The notes under the pieces are model-generated. The model ran no database searches and was not told where the DNA came from. It was given only the letters and a program-made list of their open reading frames with translations. Below are positions 25,179 to 34,259 of a stretch of 64,000 nucleotides of DNA, in pieces; positions within the stretch are counted from its first letter, which is position 1; each line of letters starts with the position of its first letter. The stretch is from Methylobacterium sp. E-066 (GTDB taxonomy: Bacteria; Pseudomonadota; Alphaproteobacteria; Rhizobiales; Beijerinckiaceae). Made by a program: the position numbers and the translations under genes. Location of the stretch: NCBI RefSeq assembly GCF_022829635.1, contig NZ_JAKSYO010000203.1:21615-85614 (forward strand), written 5' to 3'.

Positions 25179-25403
25179 TTAGGCCTGAGGGGCACTCAGG
25201 ACGCCGGGGAAGCGAGTACGGAGCGTCCGTGCGTGGTCGATGGCCCAAGTGTGGCGCTGGCGTAGGTCAGTGGGGTCGCCGTCGGCTCGGATGAGGCGGA
25301 CGCGGTACGAGGCAGCCAGGACGAGGCAGGTCGCGTGATCCTGTCGAGCGTGGGCGAGACGCTCGGTTGGCGAGCGTAGGACGAGGGGTAGTGCGTGGTT
25401 CAT
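25179..25403 (-). CDS. Small hypothetical protein
   Basis: 74 residues (MNHALPLVLRSPTERLAHAR), basic and helical. ATG 25403 follows GGGGAGGGGG, a strong ribosome site. It is one of a string of short minus-strand island genes (23053-25716). No domain recognised. Confidence 0.5.
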   Translation of the reverse strand: MNHALPLVLRSPTERLAHARQDHATCLVLAASYRVRLIRADGDPTDLRQRHTWAIDHARTLRTRFPGVLSAPQA

Positions 25404-25416
25404 GGGCCCCCTCCCC

Positions 25417-25716
25417 TCAGTGTGCGGCCATGTGACGGGCGAGCTTGGCGGCGCCCCAGGCCGCCTTGAGCGCCACCGACATGGCGTCGGCCCAGGAGCA
25501 GCCGAACCGTGCTTGGTGGAGGTGCGCCGCCTTGGCGGCGGCTCGCATGATCGCGGACCGATCGAACTTACCGGCGACGAACAGCGGACGCCGGTCGTAG
25601 CGAACGGTCAGGTTGATGGAGGCTTTAGCGGTTAGAAGGCCGGCCGGGATTTTGGTGCGGTCGTCACGAACGTCGCGGAGTGCGGCGTTCCAGGAGATGC
25701 GGCGCGGGAGGGGCAT
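25417..25716 (-). CDS. Small island protein, phage-like
   Basis: 99 residues. The N-terminal part has SWNAALRDVRDDRTK and a beta-like stretch. The C-terminal WADAMSVALKAAWGAAKL is a helix of a kind seen in short phage-island proteins. It is the first gene of the leftward island run and divergent from the XRE regulator. The shared intergenic region holds GTGTGTG repeats that the regulator may bind. Confidence 0.58.
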   Translation of the reverse strand: MPLPRRISWNAALRDVRDDRTKIPAGLLTAKASINLTVRYDRRPLFVAGKFDRSAIMRAAAKAAHLHQARFGCSWADAMSVALKAAWGAAKLARHMAAH

Positions 25717-25754
25717 GGTTGACAGACCTACCTATGTCGGCTGGAAACTCCACC

Positions 25755-25811
25755 GTGTGTGTGATGCACATAGCCATGTCGGTGTGTGCTGTCAACCCAT
25801 AAGTGTGTGTG
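25755..25811. promoter_or_regulatory. GTGTGTG direct repeats in a divergent promoter
   Basis: Three GTGTGTG-containing blocks (25755, 25782 and 25803) lie between the leftward island gene at 25716 and the XRE regulator start at 25822. TGTGATGCACA at the first block has short inverted arms. This arrangement suits autoregulation by the neighbouring repressor. Confidence 0.45.
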
Positions 25812-25821
25812 GCAAACATCA

Positions 25822-26061
25822 ATGCTTGTGACGGGTAACCAGCTCAAAGCCGCGCGCGCGCTGCTCGGCGTCGAACAAACCGAACTCGCCAAAAAAGCGG
25901 ATCTGCACGTCAACACGATCCGTAAGATGGAGGGGAAGGGGGCCGCCGAAATCACTAGCGGCGCCGACATAGTACGCCGCGTGCAATCCGTTCTTGAAGC
26001 AGCTGGCGTCGAGTTCTTGAACCATGGGCGGCCTGGCGTGCGCTTGCGAGGCAATGCGTGA
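25822..26061 (+). CDS. XRE-family helix-turn-helix regulator
   Basis: 79 residues. The HTH spans about residues 6-60: LKAARALLGVEQTELAKKAD, then VNTIRKMEGKG, as in Cro/C1-type repressors. The C-terminal LEAAGVEFLNHGRPGVRL is common in small plasmid and phage regulators of Rhizobiales. ATG 25822 is chosen because it opens the HTH directly. It is divergent from the leftward island genes, with repeats in between, and overlaps the next gene by 4 bp (GTGA). It probably represses one or both directions. Confidence 0.82.
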   Translation: MLVTGNQLKAARALLGVEQTELAKKADLHVNTIRKMEGKGAAEITSGADIVRRVQSVLEAAGVEFLNHGRPGVRLRGNA

Positions 26062-26306
26062 CCGATGAACCCGTGTCCCCGAAGCGCCTGTCCAAGGTTC
26101 TGCGCCTCTGCACCATGCTCGCCGACCGCGCGTTCGACGCGCCAATGGTGGGACGGACAGTGCCTGCGGACCAGGTTGTAGCGCTGGCGGAGGCTTCAAG
26201 CCTGTTGCAGGATCCCCGCAGAAAAGATTTGGATCGAGTTAAGCGAGGGGGCGACTACCCCCTCCTGAATTATAGTTATCTAGGCATCGCGCAAATGACG
26301 ACATGA
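26058..26306 (+). CDS. Small hypothetical protein coupled to the XRE regulator
   Basis: 82 residues from GTG 26058, whose start overlaps the regulator stop as GTGA. It is helical, with KRLSKVLRLCTMLADRAFDA and ALAEASSLLQD. No toxin or antitoxin family is recognised, although a coupled partner of an XRE protein could be one. A further short frame starting at 26303 overlaps its stop as ATGA and runs into the next gene in another frame. Confidence 0.5.
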   Translation: MTDEPVSPKRLSKVLRLCTMLADRAFDAPMVGRTVPADQVVALAEASSLLQDPRRKDLDRVKRGGDYPLLNYSYLGIAQMTT

Positions 26307-26382
26307 TCAGTGAGAGCGAGGATACAAGCGATGCCGCTCCGCATACGGATGAAGACCAGAAGCAATTCACAGGTATTATTTC

Positions 26383-27465
26383 ATGTCATCGCCAAATGAT
26401 GAAGCCGCACGGCGCGATAAATTCATCCATCATGTCAAATTTTTCGATGCAGCAAGTCGTTATCCCACTCCTTATGTTGGCTTTACGGGAAGACCTGGCC
26501 ATCGCTTCCAGCTACATTGCCTCCCTTATGATGCGGCTGGCTTTATAAACTTAGAAACAACCGGGCCTCGTACCGACCCGAAGGAAATCCGGATATTCGT
26601 TGTTGGCGACAGCACAATGGCGACAGGTACAGAACTAGAAAATACCGTTCCTAAAAGGATTGAGAGCATTCTTAGAAATTCTTGTTCACAGCGAGTTAAT
26701 GTCTACAATTTTGCCGTCGTGTCCTCAAATACTGAACAGATGTGTTCATTGATTTGGAGTCGCCTGCTGGATCTTGATCCCGATTTGATCGTTGTGGTTA
26801 GTGGCGGTACCGACGCTTTCCAGCCATACAGCTTCGATCCCCGACCAGGATTTCCATATAATTTTTTTATTAATGAGTATTTATACGCCCATTATTTCGA
26901 TGAAAACAACGACAAATCATGGCAGTCGGGCCTCGATTATGATGGCGTCGTAAATAACGCCTTCGACTTCAATACGAGACTTCGAGAAAGCGTTGGTTAT
27001 GGAACAACTTCATGGGAAGAAAGGGTAGCGCTTAGTTATACAGGATCTCTGATAAGGCTTGCTCGCACGGCTAGGGCTGTTCACATACCAATTTATTATT
27101 TCTTAGAGCCAATTGCAGTACGGAAGAAGGGTGCGGACGTCAATGAGTCGCGGTTTGCTTCACCTGAAGCGATCGCGTATCTAGCCAGACAATATGATCG
27201 CTTTGAGAAGTCGTTATCGGATCTGCGCGCCCTGCGACTTCCCAAAAATCTACACTTAGTCGATGCTAGCCGGACCCTAAACAAAAATGGGCCGGGCGAA
27301 TTCTATGACATTCTGCACTACGACAGAGATGGCACTGCGACGGTTGCTGAGTTTTTCGCCAATCATTTGGTCGATGCCGTCAGAAAACGCAGTGCTCCTC
27401 GCTCTAGGCGGAGTGTAGGCGGTTGGATGCGCAACGCAATCACTCGTTTCAAGCACCTCGCGTGA
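26383..27465 (+). CDS. SGNH/GDSL-family hydrolase
   Basis: 360 residues. Block I is FVVGDSTMATG near residue 79 with the nucleophilic Ser. The oxyanion glycine/asparagine region follows at YNFAVVSSN, with block III SGGTDAF. The terminal Asp/His pair is in DILHYDRDGTATVAEF. Such enzymes deacetylate or acylate surface glycans. The Met at 26383 has a poor ribosome site, while a frame starting 26303 in another register has the coupled start, so a frameshift near the 5' end is possible. The gene is less GC-rich than its surroundings, suggesting transfer. It is the first gene of the polysaccharide region. Confidence 0.8.
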   Translation: MSSPNDEAARRDKFIHHVKFFDAASRYPTPYVGFTGRPGHRFQLHCLPYDAAGFINLETTGPRTDPKEIRIFVVGDSTMATGTELENTVPKRIESILRNSCSQRVNVYNFAVVSSNTEQMCSLIWSRLLDLDPDLIVVVSGGTDAFQPYSFDPRPGFPYNFFINEYLYAHYFDENNDKSWQSGLDYDGVVNNAFDFNTRLRESVGYGTTSWEERVALSYTGSLIRLARTARAVHIPIYYFLEPIAVRKKGADVNESRFASPEAIAYLARQYDRFEKSLSDLRALRLPKNLHLVDASRTLNKNGPGEFYDILHYDRDGTATVAEFFANHLVDAVRKRSAPRSRRSVGGWMRNAITRFKHLA

Positions 27466-27686
27466 CGCGTCACAGCGTCAAGCCACCTTCTCCTGAAGAA
27501 GCGAGCGGAGGTGTATTGCCGAACGCACGAAAGGCTTTCTGAAGTGAGGGACCCCGTCGCACCACCCGACAAGGTGGCCCAGGTCGCGGGGATGGCAACA
27601 GCGCTGGCCGCAAGGGGCCGCGCTCGGCATCCTGGCTCGATGGCGGAGCGCAGGCACAATGGTCTATTGGACGCTGGCAGATCACA

Positions 27687-29834
27687 TCAGAGCTGATGCG
27701 CGTCATTCGCAAGCCAGCCCTGCCACATCTGCCGGAAAGCAATGCCAAGGTCGGCCGTGAAGCCGGCGTGATCCATCAGCGGGCTAGCATACATACGCTC
27801 ACGCAGCCCGTCCCGGATTGTTCGTAGGCGATCCCGGTCGCACGCCAGATCCCGTGCGATCGCCACGTAGGCGTCCTCATCGTCGGCGACTAGGTCTGGA
27901 AGACCGATCGTGGTGAGCACCGAGACGCCAGTACGCGCTGCCGCGTGGCCGCCGCGCAGCGTCACGAACGGCACACCCATCGACAGGGTGTCGTAGCTCG
28001 TCGTGCCGCCGTTATACGGGTACGGATCCAGGGCGATATCCACCCGATAGTAGAGCTCGTGGTAGCCGCTATTGACCCGCGGCTGAAAGATCACCCGGTC
28101 GAGGGGCATCCCGGCTCCGGCCAAACGCGCTTCGACGGCAGTGCGGACCGCTGGCGCGTCGATGTCGCCCACAACCATGAACAGGCGCGCATCCGGCACC
28201 GCTGTCAGGATCCGCGCCCATGTCTGCAGCGCTCCGTCGCTGACCTTCGTCAGGCGGTTGAAGCATCCGAAGGTGACGTAGCCCGCATCCTCGAAGGGCG
28301 CTCGCGCGCGTACCGGTGGCAGGTCGTCGACGCCCGCATACGTCACGGGGACCTGAGGTAGACGCCAAAGCCGCTCCGTATGCAGCAGCTCCGCATAACC
28401 CGGGGGATCCGTTATCGCATCGGTGATACGGTAGTCGATGGCAGTCAAGCCGGTGGTCCCAGGATGCCCGATCCAAGTCGCTTGGATCGGTGCAGGCTTG
28501 CGCGCGAACATTAGCAGGCGATTGCCACCGCTATGTCCAGATAGGTCGACGAGAATGTCGATGGCGTCGCGTTCGATCAGGTCTGCGGCTTCATCATCAT
28601 CGAGCCCGGAGATGTTGTGCCAGCTTTCAAAGAGCGGCCGCAGCCGCTCCGACACGACATCCTCGCTCGCATGCGCCATGTAGGCCAGGATCGTGAACTG
28701 GTCCCGGTCGACCGCACGTAGGTACGGTTCGAAAAATCGGACCAGCGCGTGATTGCAGAAATCGCCGGATACGAAGCCGATGCGCAAACGGCGATCGAGG
28801 TCTCTATTGTTGGCGAACTGACGGCGGCGCAGGAGCGGATTTGCGTAGCGGGTACCGAATTCGCGTGCGTCCGCTGCATATTCCTCGGGCGGGACACCGG
28901 CAAAGTAGAGCTTGGCGAACAAGCGGTTCGAAGCGACGAACAGCTTTGACGGGTCGAGGGCGAGGGCCCGGTCGAAGGCCTCGATCGCCTCACCCAGACG
29001 CCCAAGAGCAAGGAGGGCGCTGCCGCGATTGCTGTGGGCGCCGGCATTGATCGGCTCCAGATCGATGGCTTTCTCAGCGTGCTGGAGTGCGTCGCCGTAC
29101 CGGAATCGACGCTGATAGACCCCGGCTATATTCGCGTGGGCTGCGGCGAGGTTGGGATCAATCTCCAAGGCCTTTTCCAGGGCTGAGATGGCCCCGTCGT
29201 GGTCTCCGCAGTTGGTGAGGACCGTGCTGAGCCCGCTGAAGAACTGTGGATTTGTCGGCTCGCGCAAGATTGCTATGCTGATCAGATCGAAGGCGAGTTC
29301 AGACCTGTTGGTTCGAGCGGCGACTGCACCAGCGAGGTAGGTCGCTTGGGCGTGAGTGTCGTCCAACAGGATAATTAAATCGAGGAGGGCCTCCGCTTCG
29401 CGAAATTTTCCTAGATCGTAACGCCCAGACGCTGCCGCATAGGTGCGATCGATGAAGGCCTTGGATAATGCCTTGGCTTCAGGACCGAAACTCTGAACCT
29501 TGTAACGTTCCAGGATGGCGCGGGCGTCGGCCAGCCGTTCACCAGCCAGCAGCGCAGAGACCAACGCTAGCCAGTAGCCCGGTCTCTCAGGTGCACCTCT
29601 AAGGGCCGTTACGAAGTGCGTGACAGCTTTCTCCGGCGCGCTGATAGCTAGGAGTTGGCCTAGCTCGTAATGGGCCTCCGGGTGATTCGGCTCGGCGCTG
29701 AGCACACGGCTCAGACTATCCCGAGCCCGGTCATGCCGGCCGGAGGCGCGGAGGTCGCGGGCTCGCGCCAAAAAACGGTTCGTTGTGCCGCCCTGCGCGG
29801 ACCGACCTGCCCGGCCGCCGTGTAGATCGAGCAT
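27687..29834 (-). CDS. TPR-containing GT41 glycosyltransferase (SPINDLY/OGT-like)
   Basis: 715 residues. The N-terminal half (about 30-300) is a run of tetratricopeptide repeats: PNHPEAHYELGQLL, NPQFFSGLSTVLTNCGDHDG, AAHANIAGVYQRR, NAGAHSNRGSALLALGR. The C-terminal half is the bacterial GT41 catalytic region: LRIGFVSGDF, DILVDLSGHSGGNRL, PIQATWIGHPGTTGL, FGCFNRLTKV and DIALDPYPYNGGTTSYDTL. GT41 enzymes glycosylate proteins or, in bacteria, glycan precursors. It is convergent with the SGNH hydrolase gene. The acceptor is unknown. Confidence 0.92.
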   Translation of the reverse strand: MLDLHGGRAGRSAQGGTTNRFLARARDLRASGRHDRARDSLSRVLSAEPNHPEAHYELGQLLAISAPEKAVTHFVTALRGAPERPGYWLALVSALLAGERLADARAILERYKVQSFGPEAKALSKAFIDRTYAAASGRYDLGKFREAEALLDLIILLDDTHAQATYLAGAVAARTNRSELAFDLISIAILREPTNPQFFSGLSTVLTNCGDHDGAISALEKALEIDPNLAAAHANIAGVYQRRFRYGDALQHAEKAIDLEPINAGAHSNRGSALLALGRLGEAIEAFDRALALDPSKLFVASNRLFAKLYFAGVPPEEYAADAREFGTRYANPLLRRRQFANNRDLDRRLRIGFVSGDFCNHALVRFFEPYLRAVDRDQFTILAYMAHASEDVVSERLRPLFESWHNISGLDDDEAADLIERDAIDILVDLSGHSGGNRLLMFARKPAPIQATWIGHPGTTGLTAIDYRITDAITDPPGYAELLHTERLWRLPQVPVTYAGVDDLPPVRARAPFEDAGYVTFGCFNRLTKVSDGALQTWARILTAVPDARLFMVVGDIDAPAVRTAVEARLAGAGMPLDRVIFQPRVNSGYHELYYRVDIALDPYPYNGGTTSYDTLSMGVPFVTLRGGHAAARTGVSVLTTIGLPDLVADDEDAYVAIARDLACDRDRLRTIRDGLRERMYASPLMDHAGFTADLGIAFRQMWQGWLANDAHQL

Positions 29835-30536
29835 GCCTGCACCCTCTCGTGTGCTGTAGGCCTACAGCAAAAATGGTTAAGGCCATGTAAAAATAGAGCG
29901 CTGTTCTGAAAGCCGAATGGACAGTATGCCGGCTCCTGCAGCAGGGAGTTGCTAACGCTGCACGGCTTAAGTCTGAAAAGTACAATCAAATCCTAAGGTT
30001 ATTATGGTTCAATGGAATCGCTCTTCGTAAAAGGCGATCTGACAGTTTTTTACATTATTTGTGAATGTCAATGAAATTAGACTTTCATATATTTGGTAAT
30101 TGACATGGAGCGTTGGCCGGCTCTACCTTTGTAATCACCCAGCCCTGTATTCGCGAGGTTCAGTCGACGAAAGTCTCGAGGATGCTGTGCTCAGATTGTT
30201 CGCACAGCTCTTTGCCATCGGCTGCCGCTGGTTCAAGGAAGTCCGCGAGATCCTGTCCGGACGCTGTAGTCGCAGCACCAGTTCAATCCGCTCGTCGCAG
30301 CTCACCACTCGCGATCGTTGCGCCCCTTCCCAACGAGGAATTAGTGAGATCCGACCTGCGTAAGGGTGAAGATCAGCGTGAAGCGAACGACGACAGTGGC
30401 GTACACCCGTGAGTAATTAATTCATCAAGATCTATGCACCGCTTCAAAAATATGCGTATGTATGGGATGGGATTTGAAACGCAAAATTAACGCCTGAAAG
30501 GGTAATTGATATACTAGCGTAATCTGGATTTATTCG
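29835..30536. other. Intergenic region, 702 bp
   Basis: Divergent gap between the GT41 gene and the GH16 gene. It is AT-richer around 29990-30110 and 30410-30536, where promoters may lie. Frames at 30100-30412 have no ribosome site and a Ser/Arg-rich composition. A fragment FVITQPCI at 30124 resembles a ferredoxin start but has no continuation. No gene is called. Confidence 0.5.
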
Positions 30537-32267
30537 ATGCCGTCGATTGACCTCACCGGCTACCGGCTGACGTTTGACGATGAGTTCGGAGCCCGTAGCA
30601 TCTCGCAGACGGGTGCCGGCACAACGTGGGCAGACATTCGCTCAGAATGGCGCTTCGATGCTAATTCCGATATCGGTTTCGGGCATTCCTCGTTTGTCGA
30701 CCCTAGCTCAGGCTATGACCCCTTCAGCGTGCAGGGAGGGGCACTCGCGATCACGGCGGTGCCCGATCGGACAGCATCGGGCTACCCTGGCAGCTGGGAG
30801 TCCGGCCTGATCACCACTCAGGGCAACTTCTCGCAGACCTACGGCTACTTCGAGATCCGCGCCGATCTGTCAGGACAGGCCGGTGCGTGGGATGCGTTTT
30901 GGTTGCTGCCCAATCAACAGAAGCCAGATCCAAACAACGCGGGCGGGCATCAGGAGCTCGATATTATTGAGCACTATGGGTCCAACGACCGCGGTGTTTA
31001 CAGCACGATCCATACAACGGATCCGCAGAACGGTGTGCGGTGGCAGGATAACCGCCAAGTCTACAGCGAAATGTCCGATCCTTCGGGATATCATACCTAC
31101 GGGATGAACTGGCAGGCGGATCGCATCAGTTACTACGTCGACGGCCACCTCGTCGGCTCCCAGGCGACGCCATCGGATATGCATGATCCGATGTACCTGC
31201 TCGTCAACTTGGCGACACAAAATTCGGGCAGCAACAACGCCGACGCCGCTGGCATGCCGATCACCTCACGTATCGACTACGTGCGCGCCTATTCGAATGA
31301 CCCGCAGGCGATGGCTGTGGTGCAAGGTACCGTATCCGCACCGGATGGCCACGACCCTGGCTTGTACGGAGCGACAGCGGGCACATCGGCCCATGCCGGC
31401 GTAGGCCAAGGTATTGCACCTGCCAACGGTGGCTCGTCCCCGGCCACCGTCGCCCCTAGCGCTCCGTCACCATCGCTCGCGATGGGCCACGATGTGCACA
31501 GCCCGGATGGCGAGATCTTCGCTTTGTACGAAGGGATCCTTGGCCGTGCTCCGGACGCCGCTGGCGGGCAGAGCTGGGTTGCGGCGCTCAACGCTGGAAC
31601 GAGCCTGCACGACATCACGCAGGCTTTTCTCGACTCGCCCGAAGGCCAGGCTCGGCTTGGGGCCGCTAGCAGCGCAGACTTCGTTGCGCGCCTCTACGAC
31701 AGTGTGCTCGGCCGCCACGCGGATGCCGCGGCGCAGAACTGGATCTACGCCCTCGATCACGGCACCTCTCGTGCTGACGTAGCCGATGCCTTTGTGTTCT
31801 CCGATGAGAACATCGCACAGCTGCAGGCTGGAGTGACTACCTTAGGATCGACCGCGCAAGCGCAACCGCAGCCGACTGCAGGGGGCGCCAGCTGGATCAC
31901 CGATGCTACCGACGCGTCGATAGCGCGGCTGTACTATGGTCTTCTCGGACGTGCGCCCGACGCCGACGGTTTCCACAGTTGGGAGCATGCCGCTGATAAT
32001 GGCATACCGCTCACTTCCATCGCGCAGACCTTTCTAAGCTCTGACGAGTATATCAGCCACCATGGGAGCCAGACGGATCAAGCGTTCGTCGAAAGCCTGT
32101 ACCAAGAGGTTCTTGGTCGCCATGCGGATGCGTCCGGCGAGCAAAGCTGGCTCTACGCGCTCTCACACAGCGCATCGCGAGGCGATGTTGCGATGGCCAT
32201 CGTCGACAGCCCTGAGGCTCAGCAGCATTTGGCCGCAGAGATCCAGCAGGGCTGGCATCTCTCCTAA
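30537..32267 (+). CDS. GH16 glycanase with C-terminal DUF4214 repeats
   Basis: 576 residues. The N-terminal domain (about 5-260) is a glycoside hydrolase family 16 jelly roll with the catalytic motif ELDIIE (E-x-D-x-x-E) near residue 143, followed by YGSNDRGVYSTIH. A Ser/Pro/Ala linker leads to tandem DUF4214-type repeats: LYEGILGRAPDAAGGQSW, LYDSVLGRHADAAAQNW, LYYGLLGRAPDADGFHSW and LYQEVLGRHADASGEQSW. There is no Sec signal peptide. A type I secretion ABC/adaptor pair is encoded just downstream on the other strand and probably exports it, as PrsDE does for rhizobial GH16 glycanases. It would trim beta-glucan or succinoglycan-like polymer outside the cell. Confidence 0.9.
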   Translation: MPSIDLTGYRLTFDDEFGARSISQTGAGTTWADIRSEWRFDANSDIGFGHSSFVDPSSGYDPFSVQGGALAITAVPDRTASGYPGSWESGLITTQGNFSQTYGYFEIRADLSGQAGAWDAFWLLPNQQKPDPNNAGGHQELDIIEHYGSNDRGVYSTIHTTDPQNGVRWQDNRQVYSEMSDPSGYHTYGMNWQADRISYYVDGHLVGSQATPSDMHDPMYLLVNLATQNSGSNNADAAGMPITSRIDYVRAYSNDPQAMAVVQGTVSAPDGHDPGLYGATAGTSAHAGVGQGIAPANGGSSPATVAPSAPSPSLAMGHDVHSPDGEIFALYEGILGRAPDAAGGQSWVAALNAGTSLHDITQAFLDSPEGQARLGAASSADFVARLYDSVLGRHADAAAQNWIYALDHGTSRADVADAFVFSDENIAQLQAGVTTLGSTAQAQPQPTAGGASWITDATDASIARLYYGLLGRAPDADGFHSWEHAADNGIPLTSIAQTFLSSDEYISHHGSQTDQAFVESLYQEVLGRHADASGEQSWLYALSHSASRGDVAMAIVDSPEAQQHLAAEIQQGWHLS

Positions 32268-32879
32268 AAGTTTGATAACTGCAATAGTTGCCATTTTGCT
32301 GTAAGCATCCTTCTCGCGCAGTGTATGAATAGGAAATAGGCACAATAAATATTTATCACACTATTTTAAATCTATTGCATAAAATATCTAAAGTAATCAG
32401 AACCATCCGTCGGCGCTAAAATAATTATTGTGCGCAATGCACGTATCGTGCCTTCTATTGGTTATCATTCATTGGGCCATGGAATAGCGCCACTGTCACT
32501 TGGAGTTATTGTTACTGGAGGCTAATCAGTTGAAAAAACTACGAAAACCTGTGGTTGATCATGTGAGCCACAGGTTTGTTTATGAAGTAACGCAAGCTGG
32601 ACAAGAGCTTCCTCAAGATGAATAAGCATTCCTGAACAGCAAGCGCATTATAAGATGTGAGAGCAGCTTTTTATCTTAGGTGTATCTACTCAGCCTCCTA
32701 GAGGAGCGGGTTTAATTTCAAATTAATAAATATTCTTATTCATGCGCAGGCTTTGAAGACGTGATATTTCTGTGATTGCTAAGCTTTTATGCTACATGAA
32801 AGCCGCGCTGATCCGTGAAAAATTGTTTGCCTCAGTACCTTCTCATAGTGATCTTATAAAGACCGCTTCGTTCTATTAT
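32268..32879. other. AT-rich gap between convergent genes
   Basis: 612 bp of low GC with no plausible gene. It contains the hairpin at 32545-32577. Its composition differs strongly from the adjacent type I secretion genes, which are very GC-rich. Confidence 0.55.
32545..32577. terminator. Hairpin between convergent genes
   Basis: AAACCTGTGG and CCACAGGTTT form a perfect 10-bp stem with a 13-nt loop, followed by GTTTA. Read either way it has A/T at the foot. It lies between the convergent GH16 and HlyD-type genes and may stop transcription from both sides, though it is about 280-300 bp from either stop codon. Confidence 0.45.
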
Positions 32880-34259
32880 TTACCGCTCACGCCAAGCTTT
32901 GGCGATCTGATCAGTGAGCGGCTTGACTAGGTAGCTCAGCACCGTGCGCTCGCCGATGTGCAGGTGCGCCTCCACCGGCATCCCGGGGACCAAACGCACC
33001 GCCCCAAGCCGCGCTAGCTCCGCGCCCGACATCGCGATCCGCGCCGTGTAGTAGCTCTGGCCCGACTTCGGGTCCGTGGTCACGTCCGCCGACACCCGCG
33101 TCACCGCGCCGTCGATCTCCGGGGTCGTGCGTGCGTTGAACGCCGCAAACCGCAGCACCGCCGCCTGACCCTGGCGCACGCTGTCGATGTCCTGCGGCTG
33201 CACGTGGACCTCGACCGTCAGCCGGTCCGCGTCCGGCACGATCAGCATCGCCGGCTCGCTCGGCGTCACCAAGCCGCCGACCGTGTGCACGCTCATCTGG
33301 TGCACCACCCCGTCCTGCGGTGCGCGCAGATCCACCCGCTTGAGCTGGTCCTCCGCCGCCACCCGCTTCTCGACCAGCTCCGACCACTTGCCCCGGATCT
33401 CCGCGAGATCCTTGCCGACCTCGGCGCGCATCTCCGCGTCGACCTGCAGGATCTGCAACTTGGTCTCGGCGATCTTGCCCTTCGCCGAGGCGATCGAGGC
33501 CACCAGCTGACCGCGCTCGCCCTCCAGCCGCGCCCCGTCCCGCTCCAGCGCGGTCACCCGGGTGATCGGCACCAAGTTCTTCGCGTACAGATCCCGCACC
33601 CCGCGCAGCTCGGTCCCGATCAGCCCGATCTCCCGGCCCTTGGCCGCGGCCTGCTCGGTCAGACCGGCGATCTCCTCACGCAGCTGCGCCGCCCGCTCGG
33701 TGAGCTGCGCGCGCTGCCCGTCCCGGCTCGCCAGACGCGCCGCGAACAGGTGGCCCTCGCCCTCGATCAGCGCCGCGATCCCGGGATCCCCAGCCCGACG
33801 CGCCACGAGTTCGCGCGGGAAGGTCACAGCGGTAGCGCCGTCGCGCTCGGCCTCGTCGCGGGCGCGCCGCGCCGCCAGCTCGTCCAGCGCCTTCAGGGTG
33901 ATGTCGAGGTTGGCCCGGGTCTGGGTCTCGTCCAGGCGCACCAGCACGTCTCCGGCCCGGACCCGGTCGCCGTCCTTCACCCGCAGCTCACCGACCACGC
34001 CGCCGGTGGGGTGCTGCACCTTTTTGATCTCGGACTCGACCACGAGCTGGCCCGGGGCGATCACCGCACCCGCAAACGAGGTCAGCGCCGCCCAGCCGCC
34101 CAGGCCCGGCACCAGCGCCAGCGAGATCACGCCGGCCACGAGCATCTGCCGGCGGATCGAGGCGCGCGGGTGCTCGCGCGCGGCCGACGGGGTGGCCGGG
34201 CCGCGCGGCGCCGGGCCGGATCCGGGAAGCCCCGGGAGGATGAGAGATCCTGCCGACAT
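32880..34259 (-). CDS. Type I secretion periplasmic adaptor (HlyD/PrsE family)
   Basis: 459-residue membrane-fusion protein. A Pro-rich cytoplasmic N-terminus is followed by one membrane helix (about 48-70). It then has the lipoyl-like half AGAVIAPGQLVVESEIKKVQ and GDRVRAGDVLVRLDETQT, a long coiled-coil hairpin (about 145-300), and the second beta half with LRAPQDGVVHQMSVHTVGG. The C-terminus RIAMSGAELARLG plus GMPVEAHLHIGERTVLSYL is typical of PrtE/PrsE. ATG 34259 overlaps the ABC gene stop as ATGA, so the pair is coupled. It bridges the ABC protein to an outer-membrane TolC, which is not encoded here. Confidence 0.92.
   Translation of the reverse strand: MSAGSLILPGLPGSGPAPRGPATPSAAREHPRASIRRQMLVAGVISLALVPGLGGWAALTSFAGAVIAPGQLVVESEIKKVQHPTGGVVGELRVKDGDRVRAGDVLVRLDETQTRANLDITLKALDELAARRARDEAERDGATAVTFPRELVARRAGDPGIAALIEGEGHLFAARLASRDGQRAQLTERAAQLREEIAGLTEQAAAKGREIGLIGTELRGVRDLYAKNLVPITRVTALERDGARLEGERGQLVASIASAKGKIAETKLQILQVDAEMRAEVGKDLAEIRGKWSELVEKRVAAEDQLKRVDLRAPQDGVVHQMSVHTVGGLVTPSEPAMLIVPDADRLTVEVHVQPQDIDSVRQGQAAVLRFAAFNARTTPEIDGAVTRVSADVTTDPKSGQSYYTARIAMSGAELARLGAVRLVPGMPVEAHLHIGERTVLSYLVKPLTDQIAKAWRER

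Noticed and set aside
27462..27473. GTGACGCGTCAC palindrome at the SGNH gene stop
   Set aside because: Too short and without a T run; chance occurrence in GC-rich sequence is likely.
30113..30412. Possible ferredoxin start FVITQPCI
   Set aside because: Only eight residues look right; the expected cysteine pattern does not follow and there is no ribosome site.
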